DNA of 64,000 nt from an uncultured Prevotellaceae bacterium (GTDB lineage: Bacteria > Bacteroidota > Bacteroidia > Bacteroidales > Bacteroidaceae), in assembly GCA_902776475.1 (NCBI GenBank), contig CACYQD010000012.1:28076-92075 (forward strand). The letters run 5' to 3'. The notes beneath the pieces are model-generated. The model saw nothing but the letters and a program-made list of their open reading frames with translations. It did no database searches and was not told the origin of the DNA. Positions 52,925-61,596 of this stretch are shown piece after piece (the stretch's first letter is position 1; each line of letters begins with the position of its first letter). The position numbers and the translations under genes are program-made.

Positions 52925-55900
52925 ATGACAAATTGCAAACTTCAAAAATCAGAAAGGGGACTCTATCAGGCAGACTATGAGCATGATGCTTGTGGTGTGG
53001 GTATGATTGTAAACATACACGGCAACAAGAGCCATGAACTGGTTGATCAGGCATTGCATGTATTGGAGAACATGCGGCATCGTGGTGCCGAGGTCGGCAA
53101 AGATGGCGACGGAGCAGGCATCATGATCCAGATACCGCATGAATTTATCTTGCTGCAGGGCATCCCGGTGCCGGAAAAGGGCAAGTATGGAACGGGACTG
53201 GTGTTCTTACCGAAGGAGGAGAAGGCCCAACAGGAGGTCCTGAGCGTGATGATAGAGGAAATCGAGCGCGAAGGTCTGCAACTGATGCGTCTGCGTACGG
53301 TGCCCACCAATCCTGAGTGCCTGGGCGAAGCGGCATTGAGCACCGAACCTGCCATCAAACAGGTGTTCATCACCGGCGTGAGCGATGACAAGGTGGCGAC
53401 GTTCCCCCGTACGCTTTATCTCATCAGGAAGAAAATCGAGAGACGGGTGGCCGCTCTTGCCGCAGAGAGCAAGACTCCCGAAGCCGCTGCAAGTTACAAG
53501 GATTTCTATATCTGTTCGCTTTCGAACACGAACATTATTTATAAGGGCATGTTGTCCTCCATGCAAGTCAGGCAGTATTATCCCGATTTGACAAACCCAT
53601 ACCTGACGAGCGGACTGGCTTTGGTCCACTCCCGTTTTAGTACGAATACCTTTCCGACGTGGAGCCTGGCCCAACCATTCCGGCTGCTGGCCCACAACGG
53701 AGAAATCAACACCATCCGGGGCAACCGCGGATGGATGCAGGCCAGGGAGAGCGTGCTGCCCGCCGCGGGGATTACACCGATTGTACAGCCTGGGATGTCG
53801 GACTCCGCATCACTGGACAACGTGCTGGAGTTTTTCGTGATGTCCGGACTGTCGCTGCCTCACGCGATGGCCGTACTGATACCCGAATCGTTCAATGACA
53901 AGAACCCGATTTCTGAAGATCTGAAGGCATTCTACGAATACCACTCCATCCTCATGGAGCCATGGGACGGACCGGCTGCCTTGCTGTTCTCTGACGGGCG
54001 CTTCGCAGGCGGCATGCTCGACCGGAACGGTCTGCGTCCCGCACGTTATACCATCACAAAGAACGACACGATGGTGGTGGCCTCCGAAGTAGGAGTCATG
54101 GACTTCGAACCGACGGAGATCGCTGAGAAAGGCCGCCTGCAGCCAGGCAAGATCTTGCTCATCGACACGCAGGAAGGAAAAATCTACTATGACGGAGAAA
54201 TCAAACAGCAGTTGGCTTCCGAACACCCTTACCGGCAATGGCTGAGCACGAACCGCATTCAGTTGGAGAAACTGAAGAGCGGAAGACATGTGGAAAACGC
54301 CGTGGACAACCTGTTACAGAAGGAAATGATGTTCGGATACGGCGAAGAGGACATCTCCTCCACCATCATTCCCATGGCCATCAACGGCCAGGAACCAACG
54401 GCCTCGATGGGCAATGACACACCGCTGGCCGTACTGAGCGACAAACCCCAGACTTTCTTCAATTACTTCCGTCAGCAGTTTGCCCAGGTGACCAATCCCG
54501 CCATCGACTCCATCCGTGAGGAACTGGTGATGAGCCTCACCGAATACATCGGGCGAGTGGGAACAGGCATTCTGAATCCCAACGAGACCAACTGCAAGAT
54601 GGTGCGCTTGCCCCATCCGATCCTGAACAACACACAGCTGGACATCCTCTGCAATATCAGGTACAAGGGTTTCAACACCATCAAGTTGCCGATGACCTTC
54701 TCTCCGGGACATACCACCACCCCCGAACAAGGTGGAGATTGCCTGCGGACAGCGATTGACGCGCTCTGCCATCAGGCCGAGAAGAGCGTGGATGAGGGAT
54801 ACAATTATATCATCCTGAGCGACAGGGAGGTGGACGAGACCCACGTGGCCATTCCATCTTTGTTGGCCGTCTCTGCCGTGCACCATTACCTGATCAGCGT
54901 AGGCAAGCGCGTGCAGACTGCTCTCATCGTGGAGAGCGGAGAGATACGCGAGACGATGCACGCAGCCTTGTTGCTGGGCTATGGGGCGAGTGCACTCTGC
55001 CCATATATGACATTTGCCATCCTCCATGACCTTGTGAAAAAGCACAAGATACAGGAAGACTACGAGACCGCTGAGAAAAACTATATCAAGGCCGTGAAGA
55101 AAGGTCTGTTCAAGATCATGGCGAAGATGGGCATCTCGACCATCCGCTCTTACCGGGGAGCAAAGATATTCGAGAGCATCGGTCTGAGCGAGCACCTTCT
55201 GCGGACGTATTTCGGTACGGAGATGAGTACCATCGGCGGCATCGGACTGGAAAAAATAGCCTATGACGCCATCGTCATGCACCATGGAGCCTATGGAATG
55301 GCCGGTTCTTCTGCCCAAAAAGACCTCAAGACCCTGCCCAACCTGGGACAATTTCACTGGAGAAAAGACGGCATCAAACATGCCTGGAATCCTGAGACCA
55401 TCGCCACGCTGCAGTTGGCGACAAGGACGGGAAACTACGAAAAGTTCAAGGAGTTCTCCCGACTGGTGGATGCCAAGGAGCGCCCCATCTTCATCCGTGA
55501 CTTCATGGGGTGGAAACATGCCCCCATCCCCATTGACGAGGTGGAACCCGTGGAAGACATCGTGAAGCATTTCGTGGCTGGAGCCATGTCGTTCGGCGCC
55601 TTGAGCAAGGAGGCACATGAAGCCATCTGCCTTGCGATGAACAAACTTGGAGCCCGCTCAAACACAGGTGAGGGCGGCGAGGATTCTGAGCGTTTCCACA
55701 CCTCCTTCGACGGCATCAGCCTCTGTTCCAAGACGAAGCAGGTCGCCAGTGGACGTTTCGGCGTGACCACGGAATACCTGGTGAACGCCGAGGAGATTCA
55801 AATCAAGGTCGCCCAGGGCGCAAAACCCGGAGAAGGCGGACAACTTCCTGGCTTCAAGGTCAATGAAGTCATCGCCAAGACCCGCCATTCCATCCCGGGC

Positions 55901-57514
55901 ATCTCACTGATCTCACCACCACCCCATCATGACATCTACAGCATCGAAGACCTGGCGCAACTGATTTTCGACCTGAAGAACGTGAACCCCACAGCGTCGG
56001 TCAGCGTGAAACTCGTGGCAGAAAGCGGCGTGGGAACAATCGCCGCAGGTGTGGCCAAAGCCAAGGCCGATATCATCGTGATCAGCGGCGCGGAGGGCGG
56101 CACCGGAGCATCGCCGGCAAGTTCCATGCGTTTTGCGGGCATCTCACCCGAAATCGGCCTGAGCGAGACACAGCAGACCCTTGTGCGCAACGGTCTGCGC
56201 AGCGGCGTCCGACTACAAGTCGATGGACAATTGAAAACGGGCCGCGATGTCGTGCTGATGGCATTGCTCGGTGCCGAGGAATTTGGTTTCGGAACGGCAA
56301 CCCTCATCGTACTGGGATGTGTGATGATGCGCAAATGCAACCTGAACACCTGTCCAATGGGCGTGGCCACACAGAACCCCGAACTGAGAAAGCACTTCCT
56401 CGGTCATTATGAGTATCTGGTCAATTACTTCAAGTTCATCGCACAGGAGGTGAGGGAATACCTGGCAGACATGGGGTTCAAGACGCTGAACGACATCGTG
56501 GGCCGCACAGACCTGATGGAGATGAACGGAAATACCGTCATGGTGGGTTCCGAACCGGGAACTTCCACCACACCCAACATGCGGCAACTCGATTTCAGCC
56601 GTCTGCTGAACAAAGAAAACGGCATCCTCCACTTCACGGGCGACATGCACAAGCCTGCCATTCCGCTTGGCATGCAGGGCCTCATCCTCGACCAACAGAT
56701 GATCGCTGCAGCCCAGAATGCCCTGGAACAGCAGGATGAGGTCAATCTCGACTACGCCATCCGCAACACCGACCGCGCTGTCGGCACAATGCTCTCAGGC
56801 GCGATAGCAAAAAGGCACGGCTTGAAAGGCCTGCCCGACGACACCATCAACGTGAAATTCAAAGGTTCTGCAGGGCAGTCATTCGGTGCTTTCCTCGCCC
56901 ACGGCGTCTCATTCAAGTTGGAGGGCGAGACCAATGACTATTTCGCAAAAGGTCTCTCCGGCGGACACATTGCCATCCTGCCTCCTACAAGAAGCCATTT
57001 CAAGGCCGAGGACAACATCATCGCCGGCAACACAGGACTCTACGGAGCCACAAGCGGCGAACTTTACATCAACGGCAAGGTGGGCGAGCGTTTCGGCGTA
57101 CGCAACTCTGGAGCCATCGCCGTCATCGAAGGAGCCGGCGACCATTGTTGTGAGTACATGACCGGCGGCCGTGTGGTGGTCCTTGGCGAGACAGGCCGCA
57201 ACTTCGCTGCTGGCATGTCGGGCGGCGTAGCCTACGTCTGGGACAAAAACCACACGTTTGACTACTTCTGCAATATGGACATGGTGGAACTGGGCCTTGT
57301 CGAGGACAGTGTATCGCGGAAAGAACTCCTTGAACTCATCCGCCAGCACTACCTCCACACGGGTTCGGCACTGGCCGGAAGAATGCTCGACGACTGGCCT
57401 CACTATATCGGAGACTTCATCCAAGTCATCCCCATTGAGTACAAACGGGTACTGCAAGAGGAACAGATGGCACGCTTGCGGGAGAAAATCGCCGACATGC
57501 AACGAGAGTATTAA
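52925..57514 (+). CDS. gltB: Glutamate synthase large subunit
   Basis: Transfers the amide nitrogen of glutamine to 2-oxoglutarate, making glutamate with electrons from GltD. The 1,529-residue chain starts with a propeptide of about 22 residues before the class II glutaminase Cys23 (EHDACGVGMIV). The FMN/2-oxoglutarate domain is in the middle to C-terminal part; the 3Fe-4S ligands are in MMRKCNLNTCPMGVA; the C-terminal beta-helix is glycine-rich (SGGVAYVWDKNH). It heads a rightward set with gltD, dapF and dapL. Confidence 0.97.
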   Translation: MTNCKLQKSERGLYQADYEHDACGVGMIVNIHGNKSHELVDQALHVLENMRHRGAEVGKDGDGAGIMIQIPHEFILLQGIPVPEKGKYGTGLVFLPKEEKAQQEVLSVMIEEIEREGLQLMRLRTVPTNPECLGEAALSTEPAIKQVFITGVSDDKVATFPRTLYLIRKKIERRVAALAAESKTPEAAASYKDFYICSLSNTNIIYKGMLSSMQVRQYYPDLTNPYLTSGLALVHSRFSTNTFPTWSLAQPFRLLAHNGEINTIRGNRGWMQARESVLPAAGITPIVQPGMSDSASLDNVLEFFVMSGLSLPHAMAVLIPESFNDKNPISEDLKAFYEYHSILMEPWDGPAALLFSDGRFAGGMLDRNGLRPARYTITKNDTMVVASEVGVMDFEPTEIAEKGRLQPGKILLIDTQEGKIYYDGEIKQQLASEHPYRQWLSTNRIQLEKLKSGRHVENAVDNLLQKEMMFGYGEEDISSTIIPMAINGQEPTASMGNDTPLAVLSDKPQTFFNYFRQQFAQVTNPAIDSIREELVMSLTEYIGRVGTGILNPNETNCKMVRLPHPILNNTQLDILCNIRYKGFNTIKLPMTFSPGHTTTPEQGGDCLRTAIDALCHQAEKSVDEGYNYIILSDREVDETHVAIPSLLAVSAVHHYLISVGKRVQTALIVESGEIRETMHAALLLGYGASALCPYMTFAILHDLVKKHKIQEDYETAEKNYIKAVKKGLFKIMAKMGISTIRSYRGAKIFESIGLSEHLLRTYFGTEMSTIGGIGLEKIAYDAIVMHHGAYGMAGSSAQKDLKTLPNLGQFHWRKDGIKHAWNPETIATLQLATRTGNYEKFKEFSRLVDAKERPIFIRDFMGWKHAPIPIDEVEPVEDIVKHFVAGAMSFGALSKEAHEAICLAMNKLGARSNTGEGGEDSERFHTSFDGISLCSKTKQVASGRFGVTTEYLVNAEEIQIKVAQGAKPGEGGQLPGFKVNEVIAKTRHSIPGISLISPPPHHDIYSIEDLAQLIFDLKNVNPTASVSVKLVAESGVGTIAAGVAKAKADIIVISGAEGGTGASPASSMRFAGISPEIGLSETQQTLVRNGLRSGVRLQVDGQLKTGRDVVLMALLGAEEFGFGTATLIVLGCVMMRKCNLNTCPMGVATQNPELRKHFLGHYEYLVNYFKFIAQEVREYLADMGFKTLNDIVGRTDLMEMNGNTVMVGSEPGTSTTPNMRQLDFSRLLNKENGILHFTGDMHKPAIPLGMQGLILDQQMIAAAQNALEQQDEVNLDYAIRNTDRAVGTMLSGAIAKRHGLKGLPDDTINVKFKGSAGQSFGAFLAHGVSFKLEGETNDYFAKGLSGGHIAILPPTRSHFKAEDNIIAGNTGLYGATSGELYINGKVGERFGVRNSGAIAVIEGAGDHCCEYMTGGRVVVLGETGRNFAAGMSGGVAYVWDKNHTFDYFCNMDMVELGLVEDSVSRKELLELIRQHYLHTGSALAGRMLDDWPHYIGDFIQVIPIEYKRVLQEEQMARLREKIADMQREY

Positions 57515-57551
57515 TGATCATCTATTGTCATTATCAGTTAACAATTGTATC

Positions 57552-58901
57552 ATGGGAAATCCAAAAGCATTTTTGAAGATACACCGCCAAGAGGCAGGCT
57601 ATAGACCATTACACGACAGAATCCACGATTTTGGCGAAGTGGAACAGACGCTCAACACACACCAGCGCCGGGAACAGGCCTCACGCTGCATGGACTGCGG
57701 CGTACCCTTCTGTCACTGGGCTTGTCCGCTGGGCAACAAAGCACCGGAGTGGAACGACGCCTTGTATAAAGGCGACTGGGAACTGGCTTACCACCTGCTC
57801 TCAGCCACCAATCCCTTCCCTGAGTTCACCGGCCGCATCTGTCCTGCCCTGTGTGAGAAAGCCTGCGTGCTCAACCTCTTCAACCATGAGCCGACCACCA
57901 ACAGGGAGGATGAATGCGCCATCATCGAAGCCGCTTTCCGCGAGGGTTACATCCATCCACATACCGACATCGCCAGAAACGGCAAAAAGGTGGCTGTCAT
58001 CGGTGCCGGACCGGCTGGTCTGGCTGCCGCATACGACCTCAACCGGATGGGCTATACCGTCACCGTCTTCGAGAAAAATGAGGCGGCCGGCGGTCTGCTG
58101 CGCTACGGCATCCCCAACTTCAAACTCAACAAGGCCATCATCGACCGCCGCCTGCAGCTTCTGGAGGAGGAAGGAATCGTGTTCCGATATGGAAAAGCCG
58201 TCGAGTGCGATGAAGCCTTCGCCAAGGAATTTGATGCCGTTGTCGTCTCCACCGGCACTCCCACCGCCCGTGACTTGAAGGCACCGGGCCGCGAACTGAA
58301 TGGTGTGCACTTCGCACTCGAACTGCTCTCGCAGCAAAACCGGGTTCTCGCAGGCATGGAGTTCGCGAAAACAGACCGCATCACGGCCAAAGGCAAGGAT
58401 GTGCTCGTCATTGGCGGCGGCGATACTGGCAGCGACTGTATCGGCACAGCCCACCGCCAAGGCTGCAAAAGCGTCACTCAGATTGAGATCATGCCCAAAC
58501 CTGTTGACGGGCCAGAAGATCCGAAGAACCCCTGGCCCAACTTCCCACGGACAATGAAAACCACGAGCAGCCATGAGGAAGGATGCATCCGCCGATGGAA
58601 CATCAACACGCTGGAGTTTCTTGGAAAAGACGGCAAACTCACCGGAGTCAAAGTTCAGGAAATTGATTGGGAACCCAATCCTGAAGGCGGGCGTCCGCTG
58701 ATGGTGGAAAAGGGCGAACCGGAAATCATCAAAGCCGAACTGGTGCTGCTGGCCATGGGATTTCTCAAACCGGAACATCCGGCATACCCGGAAAACGTCT
58801 TCGTCTGCGGGGATGCGGCCAATGGCGCCAGTCTCGTTGTCCGTGCCATGGCCAGCGGAAAGGAAACAGCATTGAAAATAGACAGATTCTTCAAGAAATG
58901 A
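57552..58901 (+). CDS. gltD: Glutamate synthase small subunit
   Basis: The NAD(P)H-oxidising flavoprotein that feeds electrons to GltB. The start at 57552 gives [19 protein letters not shown] and 449 residues; a longer frame upstream overlaps gltB. The N-terminal 4Fe-4S ligands are in [19 protein letters not shown] and [14 protein letters not shown]-binding motif [17 protein letters not shown] near residue 147; NAD(P)-binding motif [15 protein letters not shown] near 286. It begins 37 bases after gltB, and its stop overlaps dapF by 4 bases. Confidence 0.97.
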   Translation: MGNPKAFLKIHRQEAGYRPLHDRIHDFGEVEQTLNTHQRREQASRCMDCGVPFCHWACPLGNKAPEWNDALYKGDWELAYHLLSATNPFPEFTGRICPALCEKACVLNLFNHEPTTNREDECAIIEAAFREGYIHPHTDIARNGKKVAVIGAGPAGLAAAYDLNRMGYTVTVFEKNEAAGGLLRYGIPNFKLNKAIIDRRLQLLEEEGIVFRYGKAVECDEAFAKEFDAVVVSTGTPTARDLKAPGRELNGVHFALELLSQQNRVLAGMEFAKTDRITAKGKDVLVIGGGDTGSDCIGTAHRQGCKSVTQIEIMPKPVDGPEDPKNPWPNFPRTMKTTSSHEEGCIRRWNINTLEFLGKDGKLTGVKVQEIDWEPNPEGGRPLMVEKGEPEIIKAELVLLAMGFLKPEHPAYPENVFVCGDAANGASLVVRAMASGKETALKIDRFFKK

Positions 58902-59707
58902 GCAAGATCGCCTTCACGAAGATGCATGGAGCCGGCAATGACTATCTCTACGTCAACGCCATGTGCTGCGAGGTGCCCCACCCCTCGGAGGCGGCCATGA
59001 AGTGGAGTGACCGGCACAAAGGCATCGGATCTGACGGACTGGTGCTGATTGACCACTCCCCCATCCCTGAAGCTGACTTCTCGATGCGCATCTTCAACGC
59101 CGACGGGAGTGAAGCGATGATGTGCGGCAACGCGTCAAGGTGCATCGGCAAGTATCTCTACGAACGAGGCTTGACCGACAAGACCGAGATCAGACTGCTG
59201 ACATTATCCGGAGTGAAAACCCTCTGGCTGCATGTCCAGGACGAAAAAGTGACAAGCGTAACGGTGGACATGCTCCAACCTGTATTCGAGGCCGAAAACC
59301 AATTCGTGTCCTCGCTCGACCCTGGTGAAGGCACTTTCGTGTCGATGGGAAACCCCCACTATGTCATCTTCACGGACAATGTGAACCAAGTTGCTCAGAC
59401 AGGGAGTCTCCTGGAACACCATCCCGCATTCCCGCAACGGTGCAACATCGAACTGGCCCATATCGGAAGCGACGGCACCATCCGTACCCGCGTCTGGGAG
59501 CGCGGCAGCGGCATCACCATGGCATGCGGCACCGGGGCATGCGCCACGGCGGTAGCCGCCGCATCTACGGGCAGGACAGACCGCACATCGAAAATCGTGA
59601 TGGATGGTGGCTCACTCGACATCGAATGGCGTGAGTCAGACAATCATGTTTATATGACAGGACCTGCCGAATTCGTCTTTGATGGAGAAATCGAACTGGG
59701 GGACTGA
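58898..59707 (+). CDS. dapF: Diaminopimelate epimerase
   Basis: Interconverts LL- and meso-diaminopimelate by a two-base cysteine mechanism. The 269-residue protein starts [19 protein letters not shown]. The two catalytic cysteines are in [13 protein letters not shown] and [11 protein letters not shown]. It overlaps gltD by 4 bases (ATGA), tying lysine synthesis to the nitrogen operon, and precedes dapL, whose product supplies its LL substrate. Confidence 0.96.
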   Translation: MSKIAFTKMHGAGNDYLYVNAMCCEVPHPSEAAMKWSDRHKGIGSDGLVLIDHSPIPEADFSMRIFNADGSEAMMCGNASRCIGKYLYERGLTDKTEIRLLTLSGVKTLWLHVQDEKVTSVTVDMLQPVFEAENQFVSSLDPGEGTFVSMGNPHYVIFTDNVNQVAQTGSLLEHHPAFPQRCNIELAHIGSDGTIRTRVWERGSGITMACGTGACATAVAAASTGRTDRTSKIVMDGGSLDIEWRESDNHVYMTGPAEFVFDGEIELGD

Positions 59708-59765
59708 CATCATCGGACAACATCAGGCAAAATCAGACATCATCGGACAAAATCAGACAAACAAA
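59706..59765 (+). repeat. Six 10-bp direct repeats between dapF and dapL
   Basis: Two 30-bp units (59706-59735 and 59736-59765) are each made of three 10-base pieces: GACATCATCG, GACAACATCA, GGCAAAATCA, then GACATCATCG, GACAAAATCA, GACAAACAAA. The array starts inside the dapF stop codon (59705-59707) and ends 16 bases before the dapL ATG. The 10-base period equals about one helix turn. Confidence 0.85.
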
Positions 59766-59781
59766 ATAACGACAACAATAT

Positions 59782-61020
59782 ATGGCATTAGTAAACGAAC
59801 ATTTCCTCAAGTTGCCGAACAACTATCTGTTCGCCGATATCGCCAAGAAAGTGAACGCTTTCAAAACGATGCACCCAAAAGCAGAGGTCATCTCCCTCGG
59901 CATCGGCGATGTGACCCAACCCCTATGCCCGGCAGTCATTGAGGCCATGCACAAGGCCACGGACGAGATGGCCACCTCGTCGGGGTTCCGTGGCTATGGA
60001 CCGGAACAGGGATACGACTTCCTGCGCGAGGCCATCCTGAGAAATGACTTTCTCCCACGGGGCATCCACCTCGACATCGACGAGATATTCATCAACGACG
60101 GGGCAAAATCGGACACGGGCAACATCCAAGAACTCATCCGCTGGGACAACTCCATCGGCGTCACCGACCCCATCTACCCCGTATATATCGATTCAAACGT
60201 CATGATAGGAAGAGCAGGAACAGTGGAGGACGGGCGGTGGTCGAACGTGGTTTATATGCCCTGCACAGCGGAAAACGGCTTCGTACCCGAGATTCCTGAA
60301 GACCGGCACGTCGATGTCATCTATCTGTGCTATCCCAACAACCCAACAGGGACCGTCATCACCAAACAGGAACTGCGCAAATGGGTGAACTATGCCTTGA
60401 AGAACGACACACTCATCTTCTATGACGCCGCCTATCAGGCATTCATCACCGACCCGGACATTCCTCACAGCATCTATGAAATCCGCGGCGCCCGAAAATG
60501 CGCCATCGAGTTTCACAGTTATTCGAAGACGGCCGGTTTTACCGGCGTGCGCTGTGGATACACGGTCGTGCCCAAAGACCTGACCGCTGCCACTCTCGAC
60601 GGCGAGCGCATCCCGCTCAACCCGCTATGGAACCGCCGCCAGTGCACCAAATTCAATGGAACCAGCTATATCTCACAACGCGCCGCGGAGGCCATCTACA
60701 CGCCCGAGGGCAAACTACAGGTGAAGGCCACCATCGACTACTACATGGAGAACGCCCACAAGATGCTCACTACCCTGCGCGGCCTTGGCTATGAGGTCTA
60801 TGGCGGTGAGAATGCGCCCTACATCTGGATGCGAACACCCGCTGAATCCAGCTCATGGCATTTCTTCAGTCAATTGCTTTATGGAGCCCATGTCGTCTGC
60901 ACACCAGGAGTGGGCTTCGGTCCCAGCGGCGAAGGGTACGTTCGCTTCACCGCCTTCAACAGTCACGAAGCCACCGATGAAGCCCTTGAGCGCATAGCCA
61001 ACTGGAGCAAAGTCATTTGA
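59782..61020 (+). CDS. dapL: LL-diaminopimelate aminotransferase
   Basis: A PLP enzyme that makes LL-diaminopimelate from tetrahydrodipicolinate and glutamate in one step, bypassing the acylated intermediates. The 412-residue protein begins MALVNEHFLKLPNNYLFADI. Features: SLGIGDVTQPL, the PLP region FINDGAKSDTGNI, YPNNPTGTV, and the Schiff-base lysine in SYSKTAGFTG. The last part GVGFGPSGEGYVRF binds the substrate carboxylate. It follows dapF across a repeat-filled spacer and ends 8 bases inside the convergent tfoX-type gene. Confidence 0.96.
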   Translation: MALVNEHFLKLPNNYLFADIAKKVNAFKTMHPKAEVISLGIGDVTQPLCPAVIEAMHKATDEMATSSGFRGYGPEQGYDFLREAILRNDFLPRGIHLDIDEIFINDGAKSDTGNIQELIRWDNSIGVTDPIYPVYIDSNVMIGRAGTVEDGRWSNVVYMPCTAENGFVPEIPEDRHVDVIYLCYPNNPTGTVITKQELRKWVNYALKNDTLIFYDAAYQAFITDPDIPHSIYEIRGARKCAIEFHSYSKTAGFTGVRCGYTVVPKDLTAATLDGERIPLNPLWNRRQCTKFNGTSYISQRAAEAIYTPEGKLQVKATIDYYMENAHKMLTTLRGLGYEVYGGENAPYIWMRTPAESSSWHFFSQLLYGAHVVCTPGVGFGPSGEGYVRFTAFNSHEATDEALERIANWSKVI

Positions 61021-61339
61021 CCGGCCGCTTGCGCTTCTTGGGTTCGGGCAGGTGTCTGCAGGTTTCCCGGACAAGTGACGAGAGATAGTCATGGTCATCC
61101 ACATCAACAATATGAAAATAATCCTTGGCACCCTCATAGGGCGGACGAAGGATGACCTGACGCAATAACCCACGGACGGCCTCCGTGGGTTTCAAGTAAA
61201 AGCAGTCGTCACAAATGAGACCAAAAAACTTACCGTCACAATAGATGGCGTAGTCGCCAAACATCTTCTTGGTGACGATTTCGCCAGCACCACTGCATTG
61301 GTCGGCGATATATTGTACGAAGTCTGAATTGCAAGCCAT
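61013..61339 (-). CDS. TfoX N-terminal domain protein
   Basis: A 108-residue protein, start at 61339 (MACNSDFVQYIADQCSG), with KKMFGDYAIYCDGKFFGLI, the recognisable core of the TfoX N-terminal domain. The tail is basic (EPKKRKRPVK). Stand-alone TfoX-N proteins are common in Bacteroidetes; role unknown, and competence control by analogy with Haemophilus Sxy is not implied. Its stop codon lies within the dapL 3' end (8-base convergent overlap). Confidence 0.85.
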   Translation of the reverse strand: MACNSDFVQYIADQCSGAGEIVTKKMFGDYAIYCDGKFFGLICDDCFYLKPTEAVRGLLRQVILRPPYEGAKDYFHIVDVDDHDYLSSLVRETCRHLPEPKKRKRPVK

Positions 61340-61359
61340 TGTCTCTATGATTTCTGCTA

Positions 61360-61367
61360 CAAATTTA
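61360..61367 (-). promoter_or_regulatory. Promoter -7 element of the TfoX-domain gene
   Basis: Leftward TAAATTTG matches TAnnTTTG, 20 bases before the ATG at 61339; it supports this start over the longer frame to 61393. Confidence 0.5.
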
Positions 61368-61533
61368 AGCATAAATATGATAAAGAAGAACAAAACGACG
61401 GAGAAAAGCGCTGAAGGCCCTTTTTGCTTTCAAATTAAAACTAAAACAAGGAATTTCGTTTCAAATCGTTACTTTGCGTAAAAATCAAGATAATTAGTGT
61501 CATAATAATGCGAAAATATATGTCATATTGTCG

Positions 61534-61541
61534 TAACTTTG
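61534..61541 (+). promoter_or_regulatory. Promoter -7 element of the glutamine synthetase gene
   Basis: TAACTTTG matches TAnnTTTG, 55 bases before the ATG at 61597. A near-match TTACTTTG lies about 65 bases further upstream and could be a second start. Confidence 0.5.
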
Positions 61542-61596
61542 CCGAAAAATAAAACATTATGCAAACTGAATTACAACAATTTTAAACAAAGTGATT

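Noticed and set aside
54314-55618. 434-codon open frame antisense to gltB
   Set aside because: Overlaps the conserved gltB coding region; composition is typical of an antisense shadow.
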